Origin: Ceratorhiza oryzae-sativae
Taxonomy: Eukaryota > Basidiomycota > Agaricomycetes > Cantharellales > Ceratobasidiaceae
Direction: 5' to 3'
Assembly (NCBI GenBank): GCA_030998015.1
Contig: JARWMV010000178.1
Span: 1 to 27,706, forward strand
DNA: 27,706 bases
This document shows positions 1 to 8,292 of this stretch, one piece after another. A program made the position numbers and the translations under genes. The notes below the pieces were generated by a model. The model worked only from the letters and a program-made list of their open reading frames with translations, was not told the origin of the DNA and ran no database searches. Every line of letters starts with the position of its first letter. Position 1 is the first letter of the stretch.

Positions 1-600
1 GGGTCAGTAGAGAGACCAGAGTATGGTTTCAACTGGTCCAGTTGCATGGTGGTCCAGTTGCATGGTGGTCCAGATGGAAATATACCTTATCCTATGTGGA
101 TCTCCGGGTTTGTTTCTGGAAAATGATAACCTCGACTGTGGGCGGCTTTAGCCGCCCACAGGCTCCGGGCAGCGTAGCTGCACATGTTTGGGGGGCAGAA
201 GTCTGCGGTCGTGTTCCTGGAACAAGACCACAGACGAGGTAGAAATAGTAATTCAAGTTTTTATCCTTAAAAATAAATTATTTGAAACTAATCTTAGTTA
301 CGAGGCTAACTTTTTTTAAAAGTTTATTTCTGAGTTGTCTCCTAATGATAAATATCCATTTAGGAAGACAAGCCAACTTTTAGGTCCGGGGTTCCAAGAT
401 TGGTCTTTCTGTCTCCGAGGGCTCCAGTGATGGACTCCTCAGCCGGGAAGTCGATTTGAGCTTTACTTCTATCCAGATATGGAAGAAACCGGACCTTTGG
501 ATTCTATTGTTCTCCGTATAGAGATGTAGACGATTCCAAAGTTAGGTCAGATTCCTAAAATTTGAAGAAAGTTTTGAGTCCTATAATCGCCTGAATCATA
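1..600. other. non-coding left edge
   Basis: A tandem GTCCAGTTGCATGGTG duplication (about 36-71), a GTGGGCGGCTTTAGCCGCCC hairpin (about 138-160, also at 13507) and a TCTGCGGTCGTGTTCCTGGA hairpin (about 201-236, also at 17449) are present. An AT-rich stretch (240-595) follows with no tRNA, rRNA or credible frame that I can recognise. Confidence 0.45.
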
Positions 601-821
601 CCCCCGCTTATCGGCTGAAATCTTAGGTGTAACCCAAGATTTCAGCCGATAAGCGGAGGGTCAACGACCCGTGGGTATGGTTATCGAGGCCGCGTTCGCG
701 GCGAGGTATTGCGAGGTACCCTGGAACTTTCAGTTCCAGGGTACCTAGGAATCAGACGCCGCGCGCACGCCAGGGCCGCCTTGGCTTAAGCCAAGGCGTT
801 CGCAGGCGTGCACGGGTCATA
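601..821 (+). mobile_element. E3 element with TCATA flanks
   Basis: TCATA at 596-600 precedes CCCCCGCTTATCGGCTGAAA, and TCATA at 817-821 follows CACGGG. The interior matches 24796-25047 and 18863-19114, but it has a CTTAAGCCAAGG arm without the GACCTTAAGGTC hairpin. It lies in AT-rich non-coding sequence. Confidence 0.7.
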
Positions 822-1315
822 TTCATACGAAAAAGTGACGTAAATTTTATTACGTTAATCTTACTCCGATTTTTTTAAGGACGGCACTGAGTGCCACCCA
901 GAAAAATCAGGGAAGAGTGTACAGGTCTGAAATATTATCTACATGGCGATATAATGATGCTATAGTAGATCATTATACAGTCGTTGTATTGCCTGATTCA
1001 GCATCAATAGGTCGTCTCTAACATTCTATATTTTAATGGGAACATAGCTCTCATAAAAATTACTGCAGCTGCAGTACTCCAAGTTGATTATGCGCTATAA
1101 GTCCATGCCCGTAGACCCCCAATGATGCAATTAGGGGCCACTTAAAATAGCAAAGCTATTTTAGAGGCCCCGTAATTGCTTCATTTGGGGGGTGGATGCC
1201 CCCCAAACAATGCAGCGTAGCTGCACATGTTTGGGGGTGTTTTTGGAAATCAATTTTTTGACCCCCTCCCAACATACAATGGGATCTTTTTTTAAAATTT
1301 TGTCACAAATTCGCC

Positions 1316-1477
1316 ATGCAACTTCAATTGAAAGTGAATGGCACTTTCCGATCGATCAGTAAGATTCAGGTCGTAACTAAAAAGGAGAAAGAGGAATTAA
1401 AGTCCGTCTTAAAGGATTCAATTCACCAACTTTATTCTCACCCCTGCGGCCCTAGATCCGCTCCCCGCCGGCGTTAG
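1316..1477 (+). CDS. unidentified short open frame, truncated by a repeat
   Basis: An AT-rich frame opens at ATG 1316, reads through about 45 plausible codons (MQLQLKVNGTFRSIS..., then a Lys/Glu-rich stretch KKEKEELK and DSIHQLYS), and then runs into the GC-rich double-hairpin element at 1464, where it stops. Base composition and codon choice up to about 1440 match the HEG and rps3 frames rather than the GC-rich repeats, so this looks like a real coding remnant whose 3' part was displaced. I do not recognise the family. A fragment of a mitochondrial plasmid-type polymerase is conceivable but unsupported. No Shine-Dalgarno-like signal is visible. Confidence 0.35.
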   Translation: MQLQLKVNGTFRSISKIQVVTKKEKEELKSVLKDSIHQLYSHPCGPRSAPRRR

Positions 1478-1637
1478 AGGGAATCCTAAAGATTCCCTCG
1501 TAGAAAATGACGACCGTTCGTCATTTTCAGCCGGCGGCTAAATATCGATATTATGCCGCGCACTAGCAATCGCAAACGGTTGCGATTGCTCACGTTGGTT
1601 GGTGGGACAAGTCCCACCAGCAACTAACGCGCGCGGG
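1464..1637 (-). mobile_element. double-hairpin element DHE copy 1
   Basis: This is an about 174-bp GC-rich element made of consecutive palindromes. Its ends form an imperfect inverted repeat (CCGCGCGCGTTAG at one end, CTAACGCCGGCGG at the other). Inner hairpins are built on GGTGGGAC/GTCCCACC, GCAATCGCAA/TTGCGATTGC, AATATCGATATT and GAAAATGACG/CGTCATTTTC. There is no coding capacity. This copy interrupts the small frame that begins at 1316. It is bordered by CTC and GAGCGG, as are the copies at 10525 and 13691. Confidence 0.85.
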
Positions 1638-1679
1638 GAGCGGGCCGGGGGCCAATTTTTGTTTTTCGGTCCTACCCTA

Positions 1680-1831
1680 ATTAGGTCCTACCCTAACCCT
1701 GTCGAAGAGTATTCACCCTCAAGCTTCGGAGCCGTCTGTGTACGGCTTAAGCCGCACACAGACGTCTCCTCTACAAGCGTGAAATTGTTGCACGTACGTG
1801 CAACAACTTCTAGGGGACGGGTCGGGAAAAT
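1680..1831 (-). repeat. E2 palindromic repeat, short form
   Basis: This is a chain of hairpins. One is centred on GTTGCACGTACGTGCAAC and one on GTCTGTGTACGGCTTAAGCC. It is bounded by CCTACCCTAACCCTGTCG and GACGGGTC. The short form carries an AAGAGTATTCACCCTCAAGC module where the long form has CGCGGAGGGG and GTACAAGTAC hairpins. Similar short copies are at 5910-6046 and 10845-10979. Confidence 0.75.
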
Positions 1832-1950
1832 AGGGGTTATAGTGAGATGGACGTATCGAACAAGTTTATTAGACACACCCCAGGTCCTAGACCTGTGGGT
1901 AGGTTCCTAGTGAAATTGGGGTTAGGCCTAAAAGATGAAAATGTGTGATA

Positions 1951-2021
1951 GGCGAGAAAGTGTATTGGTAGCACAGTAGTCTCATGAACTGCTAGTTTAG
2001 GTTCGATTCCTGATGTCGCCA
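1951..2021 (+). tRNA. trnM(cau): tRNA with CAU anticodon, copy 1 (probably initiator Met)
   Basis: This is a complete cloverleaf. The acceptor is GGCGAGA/TGTCGCC with one G-G mismatch, and the D arm is GTG-TATTGGTAG-CAC. The anticodon stem is GTAGT/ACTGC with loop CTCATGA (anticodon CAT). The T arm is TTAGG-TTCGATT-CCTGA, and the discriminator is A. The D loop TTGGTAGC resembles initiator tRNAs, but the sequence alone does not separate initiator, elongator and Ile(lysidine) forms. It is one of three CAU tRNAs in the window. Confidence 0.85.
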
Positions 2022-2055
2022 GCTCCAAAAAAAAAAAATTACTGCAGCTGCGGAT

Positions 2056-2109
2056 AATTGACGGAAGTTGATCTGGTCAGACCAACTGACTTTTTTGCAG
2101 ACGTCAATT
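2056..2109 (-). repeat. 54-bp AATTGACG palindromic repeat, copy 1
   Basis: A short element bounded by inverted AATTGACG/GTCAATT ends has an inner hairpin GTTGATCTGGTCAGACCAAC. Near-identical copies are at 6721-6774 and 17306-17359. A half copy with GGTTGGTCTAGTCAGATCAA is near 6788-6815. Confidence 0.75.
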
Positions 2110-2119
2110 TCCGTAGGGC

Positions 2120-2215
2120 ACCGAAGAGGGCCCACAGGAGCGCTTTCGTACTCCAGATGGTGAAGGGCTGTAAGTCCTTACACCATTTTGGTGAAATAAA
2201 ACAACAAATTTTTTT
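2120..2215 (+). repeat. GGGCTGTAAG hairpin repeat, copy 1
   Basis: The sequence GGGCCCACAGGAGCGCTTTC is followed by a hairpin with AGATGGTG and CACCATTT arms around GGGCTGTAAGTCC. Related copies are at 3121-3240, 12764-12815 and 16204-16290, with an inverted partial near 19600-19640. The arms covary in part between copies (TGGTTATGGG against CCCATTTTG), so a structured RNA is possible. No rRNA or tRNA identity could be assigned. Confidence 0.55.
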
Positions 2216-2496
2216 GGTGCGTCTCTATTAAAGAGAGACGCGGTTTCCTTAAAAAGGAAGAGGAAAAATTCAGGGGTTCCTTTAGAAGTATAAATATACT
2301 ACAGAGATTCCCCTCTTAAACTAATACCCCGCCGCCGTATGGACTTTGAGGAGCCGGCCCAGCTAGGGGACTTATCGTGGTTGGGAGGAGTCCGTAGAGA
2401 GCCCACAGTCAGTAGTACATCGGCCTAAATTAGATCTAAATCTTTTAGACTCTTTGAGATACGCCAATACCAAGTCCATTGAAATAGGTGAGTCGA

Positions 2497-2568
2497 GGTC
2501 TTTTAGTATAATGGTTAATACTGCCGCCCTTCACGCGGCCAATGCCAGTTCGAATCTGGTAAAGGCTA
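2497..2568 (+). tRNA. trnE(uuc): tRNA-Glu(UUC)
   Basis: The acceptor is GGTCTTT/AAAGGCT with two G-U pairs. The D arm is GTAT-AATGGTTA-ATAC. The anticodon stem GCCGC/GCGGC encloses loop CCTTCAC, giving anticodon TTC. The T arm is GCCAG-TTCGAAT-CTGGT and the discriminator is A. All arms are of normal length. Confidence 0.92.
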
Positions 2569-2711
2569 TTCCACTTACCTGCTGTAGCTGCCGCTGTTAG
2601 AACGCTCTATCTTACCCGTGCCCGCCTACGATCGCAGCTTAAGCTGCGGCCCTGGCGTGCGCGGGCTCGCGGCCAGAGGGGCCGCCTCGCGCACAACCTA
2701 GGAATCAGGCG

Positions 2712-2764
2712 CCTCCCGTGGTGGATGGGCCCGAGCGTAGCGACGGTCCTCACCACCACGGGGG
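2712..2764 (-). repeat. E6 palindromic repeat (GTGGTGGAT variant)
   Basis: This hairpin has arms CCCGTGGTGG and CCACCACGGG around GATGGGCCCGAGCG. It is often joined to a GGCGCCTGATTCC module. Other copies of this variant are at 15884-15942 and 19291-19348. A variant with CCCGTGGGGTTAGGG arms is at 5595-5643, 9113-9165, 12486-12536 and 17838-17884. Confidence 0.7.
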
Positions 2765-2872
2765 GTACGATAGAGCGGCCGAATGCGGCAGCGTACTCCT
2801 AATTTTCGAAAATTGGGGTAAAAAAAATACTCAGCTTTCCTGCCAGCGGGGCAAATCTCAATTACTTCATTA

Positions 2873-2967
2873 CCCCAAATTGGGGGTGTAGATTTGCCTG
2901 CGCAAATCACCCCCAGTTTAGGAGTCCTCAGCGCTTAGGCCGCGCCTAAAGGCGCGATCAGAGAGTT
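2873..2967 (-). repeat. E5 repeat (CCAACTCTCTGATCGCGCC), copy 1
   Basis: This is an about 96-bp element. Read in reverse, it starts CCAACTCTCTGATCGCGCC, contains GCGCGGCCTAAGCGCTGAGG, and ends in a hairpin CACCCCCAATTTGGGG around GATTTGCGCAGGCAAATC. Further copies are at 4214-4309, 15386-15481, 21540-21638 and 23260-23356. Several copies abut HEG or other coding remnants. Confidence 0.75.
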
Positions 2968-3050
2968 GGAAATATGTTGAAGACATAACGGATTTATTAT
3001 TAAAAAGATTAGATGTAGGATTAAATCACAAATTAAATGATATACTATTT
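2968..3050 (+). pseudogene. unidentified coding remnant between two repeats
   Basis: An AT-rich open frame (KYVEDITDLLLKRLDVGLNH, then KLNDILFY) runs without a stop directly between the E5 element on its left and the E2-type CTCCGGGCCTGCG boundary on its right. The composition is coding-like. Neither end shows a start or a natural stop, so it is a fragment. No family is recognised. Confidence 0.3.
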
Positions 3051-3239
3051 TACTCCGGGCCTGCGATCCTACCCTAACCCTGTCGAAGAGTATTCACCCT
3101 CAAGCTTCGGAGCCAATTTCAGCTAGGGGACTTATCGTGGTTGGGAGGAGTCCGAATAGGGCCCACAGGAGTGCTGCCGTACTCATAGATTCCAAATGGT
3201 TATGGGCTGTAAGTCCTAAACCCATTTTGTTGAAGGATA

Positions 3240-3375
3240 CCCCGACCCTATCTCGTGTCAACTACTCTAGGGCAGCCCGCCGGCGGATACAGGTCCAGCA
3301 AGATTTTATAAATCTTGCATGGAAGCAAACCACGGAACGATGTTGACCGAGATAGAGGCCAGACTAAGTTTTCGG
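3240..3375 (+). repeat. long hairpin repeat with CTATCTCG/CGAGATAG ends, copy 1
   Basis: The sequence CCCTATCTCGTGTCAACTAC is followed by an AAGATTTTATAAATCTT hairpin, GCATGGAAGCAAACCACGG and GTTGACCGAGATAGAGGCC. The outer arms CTATCTCG..TCAAC and GTTGACCGAGATAG can pair. A near-identical copy lies at 8583-8706. A third copy is split: its 5' part is at 14018-14037 and its 3' part at 14702-14785, right after a DHE. The element looks like a structured RNA or a foldback element. I could not match it to RNase P RNA or rRNA. Confidence 0.6.
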
Positions 3376-3475
3376 GAGTATTTCCCCCTACGCCCCGACG
3401 CGCGTGGGCCGCGCCTCTGGCGCGATCTAAGCGCGGAGGGAAATATAAGAAGAGCTTATAAAAATAAATCGAACC

Positions 3476-3745
3476 TTCCGGATTCTTCGAATCGTTGTTA
3501 CCGGGCCGGCGGAGGATCGTGCTTGCACGATCGTATGCCCCTCAAACAATGCAGCGTAGCTGCACATGTTTGGGGGGCAGGAGCCGGCCCTACCGCCGCC
3601 TCCTGTCCCTCTAGGGCAGCTCCGCTCCCTGGATCTCTAGAGATCCAGGAGGCGGGGTATTGCGAGGTAGCCTGGACCCCCGAGGTTCCAGGCTACCTCG
3701 GAATCAAAGTCCATACGGCGGCGGGTCATGGGCCTTCGGTCCTTA
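3476..3745 (+). repeat. about 260-bp dispersed repeat, occupied copy
   Basis: This block runs from CGGATTCTTCGAATCG to GGTCCTTAGCCAAAATGGGG. It is paralogous to 10117-10372. It carries an extra stem-loop insertion (about 3533-3590, CCCCTCAAACAATGCAGC... with GTTTGGGGGG) directly after GCACGATCGT. The other copy lacks that insertion. It also contains a GGATCTCTAGAGATCC hairpin. Confidence 0.7.
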
Positions 3746-3808
3746 GCCAAAATGGGGTTTTAATGAACTATTAGAACTATTTTACAAAGCAGGGGTAAAA
3801 CAAGTTCC

Positions 3809-4009
3809 TGACCCGTCCCCTAGAAGTTGTTGCACGTACGTGCAACAATTTCACGCTTGTAGAGGAGACGTCTGTGTGCGGCTTAAGCCGTACACAGACG
3901 GCTCCGAAGCACTCCGCGCTTAGGCCGCCCTGCGGGCGATCAAAGAGCGCGGAGGGGAAGAGGTTCCCTAGCAGCGTGTACTTGTACACGCTGACGACAG
4001 GGTTAGGGT
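3809..4009 (+). repeat. E2 palindromic repeat, long form, copy 1
   Basis: This element runs from TGACCCGTCCCCTAG to CAGGGTTAGGG in about 200 bp. Its hairpins are GTTGCACGTACGTGCAAC, CTGTGTGCGGCTTAAGCCGT, CTCCGCGCTTAGGCCG..GCGCGGAG and GCGTGTACTTGTACACGC. Near-identical copies are at 8089-8288, 11294-11494 (reverse) and 23471-23670. Confidence 0.8.
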
Positions 4010-4109
4010 CCAACATAGGGGGAATTGTTGACACCCTTAGGTTTAGCTTACTTGTTGCGCGATGATGGGACTTTTAATAAAACTCCAACCCAACCACGAT
4101 AAGAATACT

Positions 4110-4205
4110 TATCGTAGACCCCCAACAAGGCAATGGCCTCCCAATGCGTTACCAAGCCTGTAAGGCCAACGTATTGGGGGGGCCATTACCTTATTGGGGG
4201 GCAGG
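4110..4205 (+). repeat. E4b repeat (CCCAATGCGTTACCAAGCC type)
   Basis: This palindromic element is bounded by GTAGACCCCCAACAAGGCAA and TTATTGGGGGGC. Related copies lie at about 4520-4595, 4812-4908, 15060-15150, 16024-16072, 17487-17566, 21458-21520, 22771-22827 and 23810-23862. It is frequently fused to the 42-bp CCCCCAAACAATGCAGCG hairpin. Confidence 0.7.
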
Positions 4206-4311
4206 AGTTGGGCAGCGCTCTCTGATCGCGCCTTTAGGCACGGCCTAAGCGCTGAGGACTCCTAAATTGGGGGTGATTTGCGCAGGCAAATCTACACCCC
4301 CAATTTGGGGA

Positions 4312-4672
4312 AGTAACCATACAGTGTTGTGTACAGATTCTTATACAATAAAAGAAGTAGATCTTTTAGTTACCGTTTTAAATATTAAATGGAATTTAAA
4401 ATGTTACAACCCGTGTCCCAACCACGATGTGGGCGTCCCAACCACGATGTGGGCGCATTGTGCCTTTGGCCAAGCGCCCCGTCGACCCCCCAAACTGATG
4501 CAGCTATGCTGCATTGTTTGGGGGGGTAATGGCACTCCCAATACGCTGGCCCGTAGGGCGTGCCTTACAGGCTTGGTAACGCATTGGGAGGCCTTTGGGT
4601 TTGTAGGGGAAATAAATATGGCTCTGGTTATAAATATATTTCTCCGGGCCTGCGGTCAATGATAAGCTACCC
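4312..4672 (+). pseudogene. LAGLIDADG_2-type homing endonuclease fragment (HEG E), interrupted
   Basis: Only the C-terminal part survives. Bases 4312-4405 encode CTDSYTIKEVDLLVTVLN followed by IKWNLKCYN. This lines up with the same segment of HEG A (TLAEVNLLA..KWNLNCTINK) and HEG B (TIEEVELLAKTLNEKWDLKC). A repeat-filled gap (about 4406-4610) follows. It holds two 20-bp tandem units and a CCCCCCAAACTGATGCAGC hairpin unit. The frame then resumes at about 4611 with NKYGSGYKYIS before a repeat boundary at CTCCGGGCCTGCGG. The N-terminal half is absent; an E5 element lies directly upstream. This is a decayed intron endonuclease. Confidence 0.6.
4415..4454 (+). repeat. two tandem 20-bp units
   Basis: Two exact copies of TCCCAACCACGATGTGGGCG lie inside the insertion that splits HEG E. 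Each unit is itself a small hairpin with CCCA and TGGG arms. Confidence 0.85.
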
Positions 4673-4752
4673 TAACCCTGTCGTCAGCGTGTACAAGTAC
4701 ACGCTGCTAGGGAACCTCTTAGGCCGCCCTGCGGGCGATCAAAGAGCGCGTT
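4671..4752 (-). repeat. E2 partial copy
   Basis: CCCTAACCCTGTCGTCAGCG, the GTACAAGTAC hairpin and GGCCGCCCTGCGGGCGATCA are present, but the outer half is missing. The copy adjoins the 3' end of the HEG E fragment. Confidence 0.6.
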
Positions 4753-5114
4753 AGATTTGTTGTCACCGCATATTCCTACTGCCCCCCAAACATGTGCAGC
4801 TACGCTGCATTGTTTGAGGGGCATCCGCCCCCCAATAAGGTAATGGCCCCCCCAATACGTTTGTGACGCATTGGGAGGCCATTGCCTTGTTGGGGGTCTA
4901 CTATGATGCGATACAAAATCGGCTTATAAGGTCATGCGCACGAACCGTTCCTGCATGGCCTTGGGCGAAACCCCTCCTAGAGGGACCACACAGGGCCGGT
5001 TCCGGGGTCTATATAAAATTTTGCTCCCCTCCGGTCTCTTTTTTTCCGGAACATACTCCTATATATTTCAAAATACATAGGAGCTGTAAATCCCACAACA
5101 AGTCCATTTAAAAA

Positions 5115-5197
5115 GCGAACATGCTGAAATTGGTAGCCAGTCTTTTGTTAAGTAAAAGTGGAGTAGATCCGTAAGAGTTCAAGTCTCTTTGTTCGTA
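5115..5197 (+). tRNA. trnL(uaa): tRNA-Leu(UAA)
   Basis: The acceptor is GCGAACA/TGTTCGT. The D arm CTG..CAG contains AAATTGGTAG. The anticodon stem CTTTT/AAAAG has loop GTTAAGT (anticodon TAA). A long class II variable arm (about TGGAGTAGATCCG) is present. The T arm is AAGAG-TTCAAGT-CTCTT and the discriminator is A. Confidence 0.92.
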
Positions 5198-6720
5198 TTA
5201 ATTTATTTAAACAAAATAAATTATTGTTACAATAATCGCGTAAAATTAAGGGTTAAATAATATATGCGTCTTTTACGCTATATGCCGAGCTAAAGCTCGG
5301 AAGGTTTTTTCTGTGATGGATATTTATTTCCACCCTGGAAGACTGTAAATACAGGGAATCCCTATAAATCTAGGCACCGTAGACCCCCGACATTGCCGCG
5401 CGCGTTAGAGGGAATCTTTAGGATTCCCTCTAACGCCGGCGGGCATTACAATATCGGGGGGTTGCTGCCCACCAAACAATGCAGCGTAGCTGCACATGTT
5501 TGGGGGTCAGTAGACCCCCGACATTGCTGCCCACCAAACAATGCAGCGTAGCTGCACATGTTTGGGGGTCAGTAGGTGAATTCATTTTATTCCCTCCCGT
5601 GGGGTTAGGGACCGTCGGTCCGCTCGGGCCCATACCCCACGGGAGGCGCCTGATTCCTCGGAATCAGGCGCCGGAGGGGAGCGCGAGGCCGCGAAGCGGC
5701 GAGGTATTGCGAGGTACCCTGGAACTTTAAGTTCCAGGGTACCTCGGAATCAGACGCCCGCGCACGCCAGGGCCGCAGCTGATCCTCTAGCTTAAATTGT
5801 TGCACGTACGTGCAACAACTTCACGCTTGAGGCGGAGCTGCGATCGTAGGCGTGCACGGGTTAGATTTAGAGGGGCCCTGATATTTCAAACCGAACCCCT
5901 TAATTATGCCTGACCCGTCCCCTAGAAGTTGTTGCACGTACGTGCAACAATTTCACGCTTGTAGAGGAGACGTCTGTGTGCGGCTTAAGCCGTACACAGA
6001 CGGCTCCGAAGCTTGAGGGTGAATACTCTTCGACAGGGTTAGGGTAGCTTTTCTGTTCAATTTTAGTCAATCACACTTTATCCGCCCTGTTGGAAAAGGG
6101 GAAGAAAAGTTCAGGGAATGATTGTTTTAAAAGGGCGTGCTCCGCGGACTACGTAGATAGGCCCAGAAGGAAGTGGATTTTTGTTTAAAGTCTTCTGGAG
6201 GAGAATAATCTCCATCTGGAAGACGACCCTTTTTCAGAGGATGGGGTACCATACCAATTTAAAATTTAGACAGAATTGGAACCTATTGAGTACGGCATTA
6301 CTCCTTGTCGTCAGCCCGCGGCGGGTCAAGGTCTTAGACAAAATGGGGTGATATTAGTGGGACCCTACAATTAATGCTAGGGCCCGTGGTCAATTAGGAG
6401 TTCTGTATTGTAGATGCCGCGACATGGGCGGCAATTGCCGCCGTCCTGTCGGCTTTGTCACGCCTCATCTTCGTTTGTAGGGCGCGGGCTATGCCATGGT
6501 TCTCAAAAGATTTTCAATTCTAAATATTTAGCCGCGCAGGACCAGCTCTGCGGTCTTTGTATACCAAGAACATGGCTTCGGAAATGTTTATAACTTGAGG
6601 CGGAGCTGCGATCGTAGGCGGGCACGGGTAAGAAACATCATTAAAAAAGCGGGCTTTAATTAAAACAAGGCCTGCTTTATTACAATAATAACTCTTCAAT
6701 CCCCCTACGACCCGACGGGA
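5198..6720. other. non-coding stretch filled with repeats
   Basis: No gene is supported here. The stretch holds an AT-rich spacer (5198-5290), two CCCCCAAACAATGCAGCG hairpins (about 5468-5508 and 5526-5568), a deleted DHE (5396-5443), an E6 copy with a GGCGCCTGATTCC hairpin (5595-5672), a partial E3 (5693-5870) and a short E2 (5910-6046). An unassigned block follows (6060-6480) with TAGATAGGCCCAGAAGG and GGGGTACCATACC segments. That block could hide an rRNA piece, but I cannot show it. Confidence 0.5.
5396..5443 (+). mobile_element. deleted double-hairpin element (mini-DHE), copy 1
   Basis: This retains both DHE ends (CCGCGCGCGTTAG and CTAACGCCGGCGGG) joined through the single AGGGAATCTTTAGGATTCCC hairpin, with the central about 125 bp lost. 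An equivalent deleted copy sits at 13560-13607 in the same flanking sequence (GACATTG...CATTACAATATCGGGG). The pair is therefore a duplicated block rather than two independent deletions. Confidence 0.75.
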
Positions 6721-6774
6721 AATTGACGTCTGCAAAAAAGTCAGTTGGTCTGACCAGATCAACTTCCGTCAATT
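6721..6774 (+). repeat. 54-bp AATTGACG palindromic repeat, copy 2
   Basis: This has AATTGACGTCTGC...CCGTCAATT ends with the hairpin GTTGGTCTGACCAGATCAAC. It is a near-identical inverse of 2056-2109. Confidence 0.75.
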
Positions 6775-6984
6775 GAAATATTGAAGCAGGTTGGTCTAGT
6801 CAGATCAACCTGGTTACCTGGAGCAGCAAGTATTAAGCCATGCTGCCCACGGGGTTATGTTTCTAGGTCATTTTTATTATGATCCCAGCTGGTCCTTCGG
6901 TTGAAAAACCTAGAAATTTAATACGAAACATGAAGTCATAAGATCGAAAACACAAATTACCATGAAAAATAATTTATTAAACAG

Positions 6985-7159
6985 CCCGCGCGCGTTAGTT
7001 GCTGGTGGGACTTGTCCCACCAACCAACGTGAGCAATCGCAACCGTTTGCGATTGCTAGTGCGCGGCATAATATCGATATTTAGCCGCCGGCTGAAAATG
7101 ACGAACGGTCGTCATTTTCTACGAGGGAATCTTTAGGATTCCCTCTAACGCCGGCGGGG
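6985..7159 (+). mobile_element. DHE copy 2, inside HEG A
   Basis: A full-length 175-bp double-hairpin element interrupts HEG A after codon 7. No clear target duplication is visible (AACAG on the left, AATTAC on the right). Confidence 0.85.
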
Positions 7160-7662
7160 AATTACTTTCCAAAATCAAACTGTTCAAACACGGGGCCTTT
7201 CCAGTCTAGAGCGATCGAAATTTGTTCTTTCCCAATACCACAAAGATATACTAATTGGTCTTATTTTGGGTGATTTGAATTTTAGAAAAGGTAAAGGGGG
7301 TGTAAATGTATTATTAAAATTTGAACAAGGGCTAATTCACAAGGATTATCTTTTTCACCTGTTCGACTTATTCATAACTTATTGCCTTACTGCTCCTAAA
7401 ACTCAGAGCCGGGTTCTTAAAACACGGCCCGGGATGGAGTATGGTTCTGTATATTTTAGAACTTATTCGTTGCCTTGTTTTACCGAATTCCATAACTTAT
7501 TTTACATTGAAGGTAACAAAATAATTCCTAACAACATCGGTGAGTTATTAACGCCTTTAGGGCTCGCCTATTGGCTGTGTGATGACGGTGGTTTCTGTAA
7601 TAAAAACCGAGTAATTTATCTTTCCACAAATTGTTTTACTTTGGCCGAGGTAAATCTTTTAG

Positions 7663-7801
7663 CCCCCTCGAGAATCGATGTAGATTTGCCTTCGCAAATC
7701 ATCGATTCTCGGCGAGGTATTGCCTCGGAATCAGACGCCGCGCGCACGCCAGGGCCGCCTTGGCTTAAGCCAAGGCGTTCGCAGGCGTGCACGGGTCATA
7801 A
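7663..7801 (+). repeat. GAATCGATG hairpin plus partial E3, inside HEG A
   Basis: This begins with the hairpin GAGAATCGATGTAGATTTGC / GCAAATCATCGATTCTC. It continues into the right half of E3 (GCGCGCACGCCAGGGCCGCC to GTGCACGGGTCATA). It sits between the codons for VNLLA and KWNLNC of HEG A. The lost residues suggest insertion with a small deletion. Confidence 0.7.
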
Positions 7802-7885
7802 ATGGAATTTAAATTGCACCATTAACAAAAATGGGGCCGGTTTTAGAATTCCATCCAAATCATTACCTGTGATACAGCCCCACAG

Positions 7886-8292
7886 AATCGTCGCCCGCCG
7901 GCGTTAGAGGGAATCCTAAAGATTCCCTCGTAGAAAATGACGACCGTTCGTCATTTTCAGCCGGCGGCTAAATATCGATATTATGCCGCGCACTAGCAAT
8001 CGCAAACGGTTGCGATTGCTCACGTTGGTTGGTGGGACAAGTCCCACCAGCAACTAACGCGCGCGGGCCTTCGCAAAGCACCGATTCTTGACCCGTCCCC
8101 TAGAAGTTGTTGCACGTACGTGCAACAATTTCACGCTTGTAGAGGAGACGTCTGTGTGCGGCTTAAGCCGTACACAGACGGCTCCGAAGCACTCCGCGCT
8201 TAGGCCGCCCTGCGGGCGATCAAAGAGCGCGGAGGGGAAGAGGTTCCCTAGCAGCGTGTACTTGTACACGCTGACGACAGGGTTAGGGTAGG
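7886..8292 (+). mobile_element. composite repeat DHE + linker + E2 (about 407 bp), inside HEG A
   Basis: A reverse-orientation DHE (7894-8067), a linker CCTTCGCAAAGCACCGATTC and a long-form E2 (8089-8288) form one block from AATCGTCGCCCG to TTAGGGTAGGAG. The same block appears in the opposite orientation at 11290-11696, with the same junctions. The linker and left flank are the two halves of a GAATCG..CGATTC hairpin that the DHE entered. Confidence 0.8.

Noticed and set aside
1360..1395. SSU rRNA 3' end (AGGTCGTAACTAAAAAGG resembles GTCGTAACAAGG)
   Set aside because: The stretch lies inside an open AT-rich frame with coding-like composition, and neighbouring conserved SSU 3' blocks are absent. 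The match is probably accidental.
2050..2075. SSU rRNA 'AAATTGACGG' block at GATAATTGACGGAAG
   Set aside because: The same string is the end of the 54-bp palindromic repeat that also occurs at 6721 and 17306 in other contexts.
6140..6300. LSU rRNA piece (TAGATAGGCCCAGAAGGAAG)
   Set aside because: It only loosely resembles LSU domain V sequences. None of the invariant LSU strings (peptidyl-transferase loop, sarcin-ricin loop, GGACAGAAAGACCC) is found anywhere in the window.
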